Shown: positions 20,151 to 28,151, numbered from the stretch's first letter. The stretch is 43,448 nt of DNA from Luteibacter rhizovicinus (GCF_004342265.1 NZ_SMCS01000013.1:1-43448); one strand, 5' to 3'. Made by a program: numbers and translations. The notes: generated by a model not told the origin, from the sequence alone.

Positions 20151-21212
20151 TTATGAGGTCGCAGCCGCGCGATTCAAGGCGTCGCTGAGCAGTCCGGCTG
20201 TCGCCTGGACCACCGGAATGACGCGCTCATATGCCATACGCGTCGGTCCAATAACTCCGATCGCGCCAAGCATGCGGCCGCCTGCGCCGTAAGTGGCTGT
20301 AACCACACTGCACCCGTCGAGGGCGGAGAAACCCGATTCTTCACCGATGAAAAGTCGGACACCCGGTGCCTTGACGCACATTTCCATCAGCTGAAGCATG
20401 TCGCGCTTTTGCTGGAAAGCGTCGAATAGATCGCGAAGCCGCTCGATATCGGCAAGTTCGGAATAACCCATCAGATTCGTCTGACCGCTGACGAGGACGT
20501 CGTCGCCCTCGCCATCGGACGCGAACGAGGCCGAGGCCAGCTCGACCGTGCTGGCCAGCAGGCTGTTGAGCTGGCTGCCCGCCTCGCGCAGTTCGATAAG
20601 CAGGTGGGCGCGGATGTCCGCCAGGCGGAATCCGGCGAACTGGCTGTTGAGGTAGTTGGCGGTCTGCTCGAGCTCGCCCGCCTCGATCGGCTTGGTCAGC
20701 TGGACCACCCGGTTCTGCACCTGATTGTCCGAAAAGACGAGGATCACGAGCACCCGCGCGTCGGGCAGACCGACGAAGTCGATGTGCCGCAGCGGAAAGT
20801 CCGCCTGGCGCGGCACGGAAACCACGCCCGCGAAGCGCGTCATCGCCGACAGCAGGTTGGACGCATTGCCCACGAGATCGCGCGTACTGGTCTGGTGGGG
20901 CGGCAGTTCGCGCTGGAGGAAAGCCATGTCCTCGCGCGCCAGCGGCTTCAGCTCCAGAAGGCTGTCGACGAACAGACGTAGCCCGCGCGGCGTGGGGATT
21001 CGGCCTGCCGACGTGTGCGGCGAGGCCACCAGCCCCGCCTCTTCCAGGTCGGCCATGATGTTGCGAATGGTGGCAGGACTGACCTCCAGCCCCGACGACC
21101 GGGCCAGCGTCCGCGACCCGACCGGCTCGCCATCGGACAGATACTGGGCGATCAGCGACCGCAGCAGCTGTCGCGCGCGAGCATCGATGTCGTGACCTTG
21201 GAACGGATTCAT
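20151..21212 (-). CDS. hrcA: Heat-inducible transcription repressor HrcA
   Basis: HrcA represses class I heat-shock genes by binding CIRCE elements, assisted by GroEL. The 353-residue protein has an N-terminal winged helix (RQLLRSLIAQYLSDGEPVGSRTLAR, then VSPATIRNIMADLEEAGL), the HTSAGRIPTPRGLRLFVD segment and the GAF-like body ending in IGPTRMAYERVIPVV. It starts the chaperone run. No CIRCE (TTAGCACTC, 9 bases, GAGTGCTAA) is visible upstream of any gene here, so its targets, probably groESL, must be elsewhere in the genome. Confidence 0.95.
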   Translation of the reverse strand: MNPFQGHDIDARARQLLRSLIAQYLSDGEPVGSRTLARSSGLEVSPATIRNIMADLEEAGLVASPHTSAGRIPTPRGLRLFVDSLLELKPLAREDMAFLQRELPPHQTSTRDLVGNASNLLSAMTRFAGVVSVPRQADFPLRHIDFVGLPDARVLVILVFSDNQVQNRVVQLTKPIEAGELEQTANYLNSQFAGFRLADIRAHLLIELREAGSQLNSLLASTVELASASFASDGEGDDVLVSGQTNLMGYSELADIERLRDLFDAFQQKRDMLQLMEMCVKAPGVRLFIGEESGFSALDGCSVVTATYGAGGRMLGAIGVIGPTRMAYERVIPVVQATAGLLSDALNRAAATS

Positions 21213-21250
21213 GCGCGAGGCGGCCGGTGAGATGTCCAGTTATGCCGCTA

Positions 21251-21280
21251 TGAATAAGGTCTGGCAACGCAGGTTGCAAG
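21251..21280 (-). promoter_or_regulatory. Possible sigma-32-like promoter of hrcA
   Basis: On the minus strand CTTGCAA (21274-21280) and CCTTATTCA (21251-21259) are 14 bases apart, the same geometry as the dnaK promoter but with weaker boxes. It would give a leader of about 30 bases to the hrcA ATG. Confidence 0.35.
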
Positions 21281-21356
21281 TCCGACGCACGCTGTCGCGA
21301 TTCCTGCGACTCGCAGCCGCTACAATCGCCGGCGTCCCGTCGCGCTCCCGGTGCCC

Positions 21357-23027
21357 ATGCTCACCTCGCTGTACGTCCGTCAGTTCGCCGTCGTCGAAGA
21401 AGCCGAAATCGCATTTGGCCCCGGTCTCACCGTGGTCAGCGGCGAAACCGGTGCCGGCAAGTCGTTGCTGGTCGATGCCCTCATGCTCCTGGCCGGCGCC
21501 CGCGCCGATTCGGGCATGGTGCGCTCGGGCAGCGACCGGGCCGAACTCGCGGCGGAATTCGATCTCACCGGGCTGCCCCTCGCCGCCGACTGGCTGCGCC
21601 AGGAAGAGCTCGACGACGGCGAGACCTGCCAACTGCGTCGCGTCATTCGCGCCGAGGGCAGTTCGCGCGGGTGGATCAACGGACGCCCCGCCAGCCTCGC
21701 GCAAATGTCGGCGCTGGCCTCGCTGATCCTGGAAATCCACGGACAGCACGAGCACCAGGCCCTGCTTTCGCGCCAGCACCAGATGGCGTTGCTCGACGCC
21801 TATGCGGAAAACGAAGAACGCGTGGCCCGGGTCCGCGATACGGCGCGCGCCTGGCGCGATGTCGGCGCACGCATTCGTACGCTGTCTGGCGGCGACGACC
21901 GCGAGCGCCAGATCGAACTGCTGGCTCACGAACTGGAAGAACTGGACCGCTGGGCGCTGGCTCCCGCCGCCCTGGACGATCTGGAGGCCCAGCACCGGCG
22001 CCTCGCCAATGCCGGACGGCTGGCCGAAGGTGCCAACGGCGTCGTCGAATTGCTGGACGGCGAAAGTGAATTCGCCATCGGCCGCGCCCTGCTCCGAGCG
22101 CACGCCGAGCTGTCCAGACTGGCCGAACTGGATGCCACGCTCGCACCGATACTGGAATTGCTCGACAGCGCGCAAATCCAGGTGGGCGAAGCCGTCGACG
22201 GTCTCGGCCGCTACGCACAGGACGTCGAACTCGACCCCGAACGCCTGGCCGAGGTCGACATCCACCTCACTCATCTGCATGACCTTTCCCGCCGCTACCG
22301 GCTACCGATCCGCGAACTGACGACCAAGGCCGACGAAGTACGCGAGCGCCTGACCGAACTCGAAGGCGCGGGCGACGCACTGGACCGGCTGGGTCGCGAA
22401 CGCGACAAGCTGCTGAGCGACTACGCTGCCGCCGCGGGCGAGCTCAGCACGTCGCGCCTCGATGCGGCGACCCGGCTCGGTACGGCCGTCGCGGGCCTGA
22501 TGGGTGAGCTGGGCATGACGGGAGGCCGTCTGGTGGTTCATCTGGAGGCGGTCGAAGGCGACGATCCCGATCCGCAGGGCCGCGAACGTTGCGAGCTGTT
22601 GGTCAGCGCCAACCCCGGCCAGCCACCGCGTCCGCTGCGCAAAGTCGCCTCCGGCGGCGAACTTGCCCGTATCAGTCTCGCCATCGAAGTGGCGACGCTG
22701 GGCAACGATCAGATCGGCTGCATGATCTTCGACGAAGTGGATACGGGCATCGGTGGCGCCGTCGCCGAAGTGGTCGGGCAGAAACTCCGGGCGCTGGGCG
22801 AAAGCGTCCAGGTGCTTTGCGTGACGCATCTTCCGCAGGTTGCCGCGCAGGGTCATGCGCATCTTCTTGTCTCGAAGCAAAGCGACGGCGACTCGACCCA
22901 TACGCAAATCGAAGTACTGAATGCCGGCGGTCGTCGCGACGAACTGTCGCGCATGCTGGGTGGCGTCGAAATCACCCGCGAAACGCGGGCCCACGCGAAG
23001 AAGATGCTCGACAGCGCACAGGGCTGA
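21357..23027 (+). CDS. recN: DNA repair protein RecN
   Basis: RecN is an SMC-like ATPase acting in double-strand break repair. The 556-residue protein has Walker A GETGAGKS (residues 29-36), the GQHEHQ Q-loop region, two central coiled-coil arms, the ABC signature VASGGELARISLA and Walker B CMIFDEVDTGIGG. The ATG at 21357 follows a GTG at 21351 in frame; both lack a clear ribosome site. A TACAAT box at 21331-21336 would start transcription about 15 bases before the start codon, so the mRNA may be nearly leaderless. No LexA box is visible. Confidence 0.95.
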   Translation: MLTSLYVRQFAVVEEAEIAFGPGLTVVSGETGAGKSLLVDALMLLAGARADSGMVRSGSDRAELAAEFDLTGLPLAADWLRQEELDDGETCQLRRVIRAEGSSRGWINGRPASLAQMSALASLILEIHGQHEHQALLSRQHQMALLDAYAENEERVARVRDTARAWRDVGARIRTLSGGDDRERQIELLAHELEELDRWALAPAALDDLEAQHRRLANAGRLAEGANGVVELLDGESEFAIGRALLRAHAELSRLAELDATLAPILELLDSAQIQVGEAVDGLGRYAQDVELDPERLAEVDIHLTHLHDLSRRYRLPIRELTTKADEVRERLTELEGAGDALDRLGRERDKLLSDYAAAAGELSTSRLDAATRLGTAVAGLMGELGMTGGRLVVHLEAVEGDDPDPQGRERCELLVSANPGQPPRPLRKVASGGELARISLAIEVATLGNDQIGCMIFDEVDTGIGGAVAEVVGQKLRALGESVQVLCVTHLPQVAAQGHAHLLVSKQSDGDSTHTQIEVLNAGGRRDELSRMLGGVEITRETRAHAKKMLDSAQG

Positions 23028-23055
23028 CGACGAGGCTCGTTGACGGCGGGCTCTT

Positions 23056-23085
23056 TGTAGGAGCGTGCTTGAGCGCGCTCCTACA
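23056..23085. terminator. GTAGGAGC-type hairpin between recN and the response regulator
   Basis: TGTAGGAGCGTGC (23056-23068) pairs with GCGCGCTCCTACA (23073-23085), with one G-T pair and a TTGA loop. It lies between two convergent genes and belongs to the same repeat family as 39141-39237. Confidence 0.7.
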
Positions 23086-23104
23086 CTGCAAAACTCGCGT
23101 CCGC

Positions 23105-23734
23105 TCAGGAGCGGATAAGTCCCCGCTCCGAGGCCATCCGGTAAAGATCCAGTTCCGATCCCGCGCCAAGCTTGTTCATCACGGCCGCGCGGTGAATGTA
23201 GATCGTCTTCTGACCGATACCGAGTTCGGCCGCCACCTGTTTCGGGGCGCGGCCAGCCGCGAGCAGCAGGAATACTTCACGCTCGCGGGCGGTAAGCCGG
23301 TTGACCGGGTCCAGCTCGATGCTTGGCCGCTCCGAACGACGCTGGCGAAGATCCGAACTCAGATATTGCTGACCCGTCATGACCGAGCGCAGCGCTTCCA
23401 CCAGCTCTTCCGGTGCCACGCCTTTGGTCACGTACCCGCTCGCACCACGGCGCAGCGCTTCGGATACGTAGGGCTCGCCGTCGTGCATGCTGAGAACGAC
23501 GATGCGCATGTCCGGAGAAATGCTGGCCAGATGCTCGATCAACGGCAGACCGCTGCCATCGGGCAGCGACAGATCGACGGCCACCAGATCGGGCCTGTGT
23601 TGGGTAACGGCTTCCACGGCTTCGTCGGCGTTGCGGCATTCGGCCACGACGTCGAGATCGGGCTCCAGTTCGATGAGCCTTTTGAAACCTTCACGCACGA
23701 TGGCGTGGTCGTCCACAAGTACGATTCTCAGCAT
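23105..23734 (-). CDS. NarL/UhpA-type response regulator
   Basis: This 209-residue two-component regulator has a receiver domain (residues 1-120) with acidic pocket Asp8-Asp9, phosphoacceptor Asp54 in VAVDLSLPDG and Lys104 in GYVTKG. A LuxR-type helix-turn-helix (about 145-200) contains LTAREREVFLLLAAG and IGQKTIYIHRAAVMNKLG. The ATG at 23734 begins with MLRIVLVDDH. It is divergent from the histidine kinase, with 84 bases between the starts, which is strong evidence that they are partners. Targets are unknown, but the structured RNA beyond the kinase is a candidate. Confidence 0.93.
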   Translation of the reverse strand: MLRIVLVDDHAIVREGFKRLIELEPDLDVVAECRNADEAVEAVTQHRPDLVAVDLSLPDGSGLPLIEHLASISPDMRIVVLSMHDGEPYVSEALRRGASGYVTKGVAPEELVEALRSVMTGQQYLSSDLRQRRSERPSIELDPVNRLTAREREVFLLLAAGRAPKQVAAELGIGQKTIYIHRAAVMNKLGAGSELDLYRMASERGLIRS

Positions 23735-23818
23735 GAACGGACTGTAACAGGCGAACCGTACGCTTGGGGATGGGCAGACACCGAATCGAAACGAACGGAC
23801 GCCATGTAACATTCCGCC

Positions 23819-25432
23819 ATGCGCCCATCCGTTCTCCATCGCTACGCCGGACCCCTGCTCGGCTTAGGTTACTTCGCCCTCTGGATATTGCTCTGGCCTA
23901 CGGAGCAGCCTTACTGGGTCCTGCCCTTTGGCCTGCGCTTCGGCGCACTGCTTCTGATGCGGACACGCGACTGGGGCTGGATCATTGGCGCGGAAATCGC
24001 CGGCAGCGCCGTCTGCGAATGGCGCAGCGGGATGCCGATCGGCGGCATGGGCTTCCTGCTTGGCGATGTCCCCGAGCCGGTCATGGCGGCCATGTGTCTC
24101 TGGCTGCTCCGTCGCGCCCACCTGCACGCCAGCCTGAATACCCCCGAGGACGTGGCACGCCTCCTGCTCTCCGCGATGGTCACCGCCACGGTAGCTACCG
24201 CGGGCAACGCCGCCATGATGGCCTCCCTCCACCCCGCCGCGCCGGTGGAGATGCTGGGCAGCACCTTCGGTAGCGACCTGCTTGGCAATTATCTAGGCGT
24301 TCTGCTGGTGGTGCCGGTGCTGGTGCTGATCGCACGTGAACGCCCGACACAGGCGGCGCTTGCCGAGCTTCTTCTGGACGGTTTGCTGGTCATGCTTCCG
24401 TCGCTGGCGATCCTGGTTACGCTTTCCGAATATTCGCCCCAGCCCCAGTTTGCCCGCGTACTGTCGCTGGCCCCCGTGCTGTTCTTCGCGTTCCGGCACG
24501 GCTGGCGCGGCGCGGGCCTGGCGATGCTGATCACAAGCGTGGGACTGAACGTCACCGACGATATGGTGGGCCGGGGCGCGCCGACCGCCGCGGCACATCT
24601 CTTCCTGGCCGTGGCGGGCACGGGCACGCTGATGCTTGGCGCGGCCACCGACGCCCTGCGCCGCAGCAGCGAACGGGTAGCCCAGCAGAACGTGCATCTG
24701 GCCGCTGCGAACCAGCGACTGGATCAACTGGCGCGTCAGCTGCGCGACGCCGCCCGCGGCAATCTCCAGGCCGAAGAAAGCCAGCGCCGGCACATGGCTG
24801 CCGAGTTGCACGACGAACTGGGGCAAAACCTCACCGCCATCCAGACCCATATCAAGCTGGCGCAAGGCCGGCTGGGTCAGGCCGGTCTGGAGGATATCGG
24901 CACCTCGATCAACGGCATCCTGGCCCATATGCGACGGGCACTGCACCGGATGCTGGACAGCCTTCGCCCTTCCGTCCTCGACGAGTTTGGCCTGCTCCGC
25001 GCGCTGGACGAGGGCCCGCTTCGCGACATGCTGGCTGCCGCAGGCATTCACTACCGTACGGACCTGAGTGGCGACCCGAGGCTTCTGGATGACGACACCC
25101 TGACCGCTATCTATCGCGTCGTCCAGGAAAGCGCGACCAATGCCGTGCGGCACTCCGGCGCCAGCGAGTTCCGCCTGCGGCTGCGTATCGGCGTACGCGG
25201 GGCCGTCACCCTTGCGCTGCTGGACATCCGCGACAACGGTGCGGGACTGCCCCCGGCCCCAGCGCCCGTCCGCCTGGACAGCGGCGGACGCGGCCTTCAG
25301 GGCATGAGCGACCGCATCACCGCACTGGGCGGCATCTTCCGCATCCGCCCCGAAATCCGGGGCCTTCATCTACGCGTTCTGCTGCGAAGCGGTCCCGTCT
25401 CGGAACAGCTACTGCCGGGCGTCTCCGGGTAG
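23819..25432 (+). CDS. MASE1-type membrane sensor histidine kinase
   Basis: This 537-residue kinase has an N-terminal membrane sensor of about eight helices resembling MASE1 (residues about 5-285). A coiled coil (VAQQNVHLAAANQRLDQLA) follows, then a HisKA_3 dimerisation domain with phosphoacceptor His331 in AAELHDELGQ. The C-terminal ATPase has the N box (VVQESATNAVRHSG) and G motifs (DIRDNGAGLP, GGRGLQGMSDR). HisKA_3 kinases pair with NarL-type regulators, matching the divergent gene. The architecture resembles UhpB. The ligand is unknown. Confidence 0.92.
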   Translation: MRPSVLHRYAGPLLGLGYFALWILLWPTEQPYWVLPFGLRFGALLLMRTRDWGWIIGAEIAGSAVCEWRSGMPIGGMGFLLGDVPEPVMAAMCLWLLRRAHLHASLNTPEDVARLLLSAMVTATVATAGNAAMMASLHPAAPVEMLGSTFGSDLLGNYLGVLLVVPVLVLIARERPTQAALAELLLDGLLVMLPSLAILVTLSEYSPQPQFARVLSLAPVLFFAFRHGWRGAGLAMLITSVGLNVTDDMVGRGAPTAAAHLFLAVAGTGTLMLGAATDALRRSSERVAQQNVHLAAANQRLDQLARQLRDAARGNLQAEESQRRHMAAELHDELGQNLTAIQTHIKLAQGRLGQAGLEDIGTSINGILAHMRRALHRMLDSLRPSVLDEFGLLRALDEGPLRDMLAAAGIHYRTDLSGDPRLLDDDTLTAIYRVVQESATNAVRHSGASEFRLRLRIGVRGAVTLALLDIRDNGAGLPPAPAPVRLDSGGRGLQGMSDRITALGGIFRIRPEIRGLHLRVLLRSGPVSEQLLPGVSG

Positions 25433-25433
25433 C

Positions 25434-25452
25434 TATAGGAAATTTTCCGATA
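25434..25452. promoter_or_regulatory. Palindromic candidate operator upstream of the structured RNA
   Basis: TATAGGAAA and TTTCCGATA face each other across one base, with a single mismatch in nine pairs. It lies just after the kinase stop codon and about 40-60 bases before the predicted start of the downstream RNA, where an activator would bind. The neighbouring NarL-type regulator is an obvious candidate, but this is inference. Confidence 0.45.
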
Positions 25453-25492
25453 CCGGGTCGATGAACGCTTCGTTACGATCCCATTATCGATG

Positions 25493-25686
25493 TGGGGGAG
25501 CCGCCGTCGAGAGACGGCGAGCCCAGGTCGGTCGTGGGGACGACTGGCCTGATGAGGCGACAGGATGTCAGCCTCGCCGGTGTACTTGGGTGTACCGGAG
25601 ATGCCGCGAGCAATTCGCGATCTCCGAACCTTGGGAAAGCCGGATCAGCCGCCGGTGGACAGGAGTCCACCGGCGGCGTTTTTATT
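25493..25686 (+). ncRNA. Structured small RNA candidate, possibly CsrA/RsmA-binding
   Basis: About 194 bases with no credible reading frame fold into consecutive hairpins: CCGTC/GACGG near 25502, GGTC..GTCGT/ACGAC..GGCC near 25526-25549, GAGGC/GCCTC near 25554-25575, and GGAGAT/ATCTCC around an inner CGCGA/TCGCG near 25600-25627. The last is a terminator with a 13-base perfect stem (25648-25660 and 25665-25677), AGGA loop and GTTTTTATT tail. The loop at 25559-25569 reads GACAGGATGTC, close to the CsrA consensus, and the terminator loop reads ACAGGAGT. Possible -10 boxes are TACGAT (25474) and CATTAT (25482). I do not recognise a named family. Confidence 0.65.
25648..25686 (+). terminator. Strong rho-independent terminator of the small RNA
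   Basis: The 13-base perfect stem GCCGCCGGTGGAC with its complement, tetraloop AGGA and a T-rich tail make this one of the strongest terminators in the window. It is 215 bases past the kinase stop, so it ends a separate transcript or a long kinase 3' region. Confidence 0.88.
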
Positions 25687-25861
25687 TGCGCGCTTGCAGG
25701 ATCGCCCTCGAGCGCGATCCCCTGAATGCCGGACGCGAACGATCGCGACGGCGCCCTTTCCGGACACCACCTCGTCATTCGTACTTATCTGTGCCCGTCT
25801 TCGCAGGGACCGCGGTCGGGAGCGCTTCTGCAGCGCCCCCTGAAATGTCTCCGCGATGCGC

Positions 25862-26275
25862 TTATTTGCGCTTTTTCGGGCGCACGTAGAGCACCAGACT
25901 GTGATCCTCGATCACATATCCATGGCGTTCGGCGATCTGATGCTGGAGACGTTCGATCTCCTCGCTTATGAACTCGATGACCTTTCCGCTGTCCACATCG
26001 ATCATGTGGTCATGGTGCTTGCCACGGTCCAGTTCGTAAACGGCCTGCCCGCCTTCGAAGTTGTGCTTCATCACGATGCCGGCGGCTTCGAACTGGGTCA
26101 GGACGCGGTAGACCGTGGCCAGCCCGATGTCCTCCTGGTTCGCAAGCAGACGCTTGTAGATATCTTCGGCGGTGAGGTGACGTTCGTCGGCCTCTTCGAA
26201 GATCTGCAATATCCGCATGCGCGGGTGGGTGACTTTCAGACCCGCCTTGCGGAGCTCTTTCGTTTCCTGATCCAT
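25862..26275 (-). CDS. fur: Ferric uptake regulator Fur
   Basis: Fur is the Fe2+-dependent repressor of iron genes. The 137-residue protein has an N-terminal winged helix (LKVTHPRMRILQIFEE, then IGLATVYRVLTQFEAAGIV) and the metal-binding HHDHM motif (His87-His90) with downstream IEDHSLVLYV. It lacks the C-terminal CxxC of E. coli Fur, as xanthomonad Fur proteins do. It is divergent from bamE/omlA, with 71 bases between the starts; this is the well-known fur-omlA arrangement, where promoters overlap. Confidence 0.96.
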   Translation of the reverse strand: MDQETKELRKAGLKVTHPRMRILQIFEEADERHLTAEDIYKRLLANQEDIGLATVYRVLTQFEAAGIVMKHNFEGGQAVYELDRGKHHDHMIDVDSGKVIEFISEEIERLQHQIAERHGYVIEDHSLVLYVRPKKRK

Positions 26276-26346
26276 AAGACCCCCTCGCGGTGCCGTAAGG
26301 CGCTTAGTGTATCATCGACAGCTTCACGATCCGGACGTAACTACGC
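26276..26346. promoter_or_regulatory. Divergent fur/bamE promoter region
   Basis: The 71-base gap must hold both promoters. A TATCAT box at 26310-26315 is a plausible -10 for bamE, and the overlapping minus-strand GATACACT for fur. The two would compete for polymerase, as known for fur-omlA in Xanthomonas. Confidence 0.45.
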
Positions 26347-26823
26347 ATGCAAAAGTTCATCCGCACGCTGGGTTTGGCCATGATGGCAGTTGCCATCGCG
26401 GGCTGTGGCCTCGTCTATACCCCCGACGTGCAGCAGGGCAACCTGCTCGACAAGAAAAACGTCGATCAGCTCCAGCCTGGCCTGACCAAACGCCAGGTGC
26501 TCGTCCTGCTCGGATCTCCCTCGGTCAGCTCGCCGTTCAACCAGAATCGCTGGGACTACGTCTCGACCTTCTCGCACCGCGGCGGTGCACCGACCAAGCG
26601 CACGCTTACCCTGACCTTCAATAACGACACCCTGGTCCGTACCGAAGGCGATTTCTTCGCCGGCGACGCGACGCAGCAGTTGAAGGACGCCAAGAAGTAC
26701 AACGCCAACTACCCCGTGGATGAAACCCAGGGTGACAAGTCCAAGACCAAGGATGACAACAAGGAGAGCGGCGGCTTCGGCGTGGGCGTCAAGGGCAGTA
26801 CGGACGACGACACCAAGAAGTGA
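26347..26823 (+). CDS. bamE: Outer membrane assembly lipoprotein BamE (OmlA/SmpA)
   Basis: BamE is a small lipoprotein of the beta-barrel assembly machine. The 158-residue precursor has a lipobox ending at Cys20 (AIAGC). The conserved SmpA/OmlA domain follows, with YTPDVQQGNLL, LQPGLTKRQVLVLLGSPS and the NRWDYV turn. The extended acidic/Lys-rich C-terminal tail (from about residue 120) is disordered and longer than in E. coli BamE, as in xanthomonad OmlA. It is divergent from fur. Confidence 0.93.
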   Translation: MQKFIRTLGLAMMAVAIAGCGLVYTPDVQQGNLLDKKNVDQLQPGLTKRQVLVLLGSPSVSSPFNQNRWDYVSTFSHRGGAPTKRTLTLTFNNDTLVRTEGDFFAGDATQQLKDAKKYNANYPVDETQGDKSKTKDDNKESGGFGVGVKGSTDDDTKK

Positions 26824-26826
26824 CGA

Positions 26827-27111
26827 TCAGGCGCCGCGCGATGCGCGGCGCCTTCTCGCATCCATGGGATCTATCGTCAGCGGACGATAGATCTCGACAC
26901 GGTCCCCCTGTTCCAGCAAGCGCGTGACGTCGACCCGTCGGGAGAAAATCCCCAGACGATCCGGGTCCACCGACAGCGCCAGAGGAAGTCCCGACGCCCG
27001 GGCCAGTTCGACGGCCTGGCCCACGGTCGTACCGGCAGGTACGCTCAGGGGAACGATCACCTGCCCTTCCGGCCCCGCGTAAGCCACTTCGATGGCGAGA
27101 CGATCAGCCAT
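26827..27111 (-). CDS. rnfH: RnfH family protein
   Basis: This 94-residue ubiquitin-like beta-grasp protein of the UPF0125/RnfH family is recognised by IEVAYAGPEGQVIVPLSV, the LGIFSRRVD segment and VEIYRPLTIDPMDARRRRA. Its biochemical role is poorly known. The start overlaps the ratA stop by eight bases, giving the ratA-rnfH operon usual beside smpB. The 3' end overlaps a GC-rich hairpin shared with bamE. Confidence 0.92.
   Translation of the reverse strand: MADRLAIEVAYAGPEGQVIVPLSVPAGTTVGQAVELARASGLPLALSVDPDRLGIFSRRVDVTRLLEQGDRVEIYRPLTIDPMDARRRRASRGA
26830..26856. terminator. Hairpin at the bamE/rnfH convergent junction
   Basis: GGCGCCGCGC (26830-26839) pairs perfectly with GCGCGGCGCC (26843-26852) across GAT. 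It begins seven bases after the bamE stop and lies inside the last codons of rnfH, so one element serves as coding sequence and hairpin. The T tract is weak (TTCT). Confidence 0.6.
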
Positions 27112-27532
27112 AGGTTCGGCGAGCCTCGTCGCAGAAGTCGTCGACCATCCGGTTCGCCAGTCCCTGGAATCCGAGTTTCAGCACCGAGCCGCCCAGGCCC
27201 GAGTATTCGAAATCCAGCTCCAGCGAAACCTTGCAACCGGATGCTCCCAACGGATGGAAGCCGAACACGCCGTCCAGCGATTTGAACGGGCCTTCCACGA
27301 ATTTCATGGTCATTCGCTCCGGACGCTCGGCGACGTTGCGCGTCGTAAAGCTCTGACGCAAACCCGCGAATTTCAGGTCGAGGCGGGCGACGAGTACGTT
27401 GCCGTCGCGCTCGATTACATGGGCGGCGTCACACCAGGCAAAGCGCTTTGGGTATGCTTCCACATCGTTGACCAGGTCGAACATCTGCGCCGGCGTGTAC
27501 GGCACCAGTGCGCTACGGCGAATCTGAATCAC
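27104..27532 (-). CDS. ratA: RatA/COQ10-like START-domain protein
   Basis: This 142-residue SRPBCC (START-like) protein belongs to the RatA/PasT/YfjG family. The N-terminal IRRSALVPYTPAQMFDLVNDVEAYPKR and the WCDAAHV turn are typical, followed by the helix-grip fold ending in GLANRMVDDFCDEA. Family members are described as ubiquinone-binding proteins (COQ10-like) and, in E. coli, as a persistence factor affecting ribosomes; which applies here is unknown. It is upstream of rnfH and divergent from smpB. Confidence 0.9.
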   Translation of the reverse strand: MIQIRRSALVPYTPAQMFDLVNDVEAYPKRFAWCDAAHVIERDGNVLVARLDLKFAGLRQSFTTRNVAERPERMTMKFVEGPFKSLDGVFGFHPLGASGCKVSLELDFEYSGLGGSVLKLGFQGLANRMVDDFCDEARRTYG

Positions 27533-27627
27533 GAATACCTCGTCTTGGCGCGCTTCAAAGCTTCATCATCCGGCCGATGGACTGACCGGCCTTGTATCAA
27601 CGACTCGATTCCCCGATTTTAACGGAC

Positions 27628-28128
27628 ATGGCAAAAGCAAAAGCAAAGGACACCGAAAAGGACGGCGGCGGCACCATCGCGCTGAATAAACGCGCACGCC
27701 ACGAATACCACATCGACCAGCGCTACGAGGCCGGCATCGCCCTCCAGGGCTGGGAACTGAAGGCCTTGCGGGCAGGTCGAATCAACTTCGGCGATGGCTG
27801 CTATGCCATTGTGCAACATGGTGAAATCTTCCTCATCGGCGCATCCATCCCGCCGCTGATCAGCGCGTCGACCCACGTCATCGCGGAAGACCGGCGCACC
27901 CGCAAGCTGCTACTGCATCGCGAGGAAATCGACCGCCTGATCGGCGCCGTCGAACGCAAGGGCTACACCCTCGTTCCCACAGCGATGTACTGGAAGAACA
28001 ACAAGGTAAAGGTCGAAATCGGCCTCGCCCGCGGTAAACAGGACCACGACAAGCGCGATTCCGAAAAGGAACGCGAGTGGAGCCGGGACAAGCAGCGCGT
28101 CATGCGCGCACACAACAAGCTTGGCTAG
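27628..28128 (+). CDS. smpB: SsrA-binding protein SmpB
   Basis: SmpB binds tmRNA and brings it to stalled ribosomes in trans-translation. The 166-residue protein has the OB-fold with NKRARHEYHIDQRYEAGIAL, LQGWELKALRAGRINFGD and the IPPLISAS loop. The Lys/Arg-rich C-terminal tail (DKRDSEKEREWSRDKQRVM) enters the mRNA channel. The ATG at 27628, just after ACGGAC, was chosen; the frame is open upstream without similarity. The tmRNA gene follows 81 bases later. Confidence 0.96.
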   Translation: MAKAKAKDTEKDGGGTIALNKRARHEYHIDQRYEAGIALQGWELKALRAGRINFGDGCYAIVQHGEIFLIGASIPPLISASTHVIAEDRRTRKLLLHREEIDRLIGAVERKGYTLVPTAMYWKNNKVKVEIGLARGKQDHDKRDSEKEREWSRDKQRVMRAHNKLG

Positions 28129-28151
28129 TGAGGTCGGTTTCGCGCATTCCA

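Noticed and set aside
19399-21300. CIRCE element for HrcA
   Set aside because: Neither TTAGCACTC nor its partner half was found upstream of hrcA, grpE, dnaK or dnaJ.
21213-21356. LexA box upstream of recN
   Set aside because: No palindrome of LexA type is visible; only a TACAAT -10-like box.
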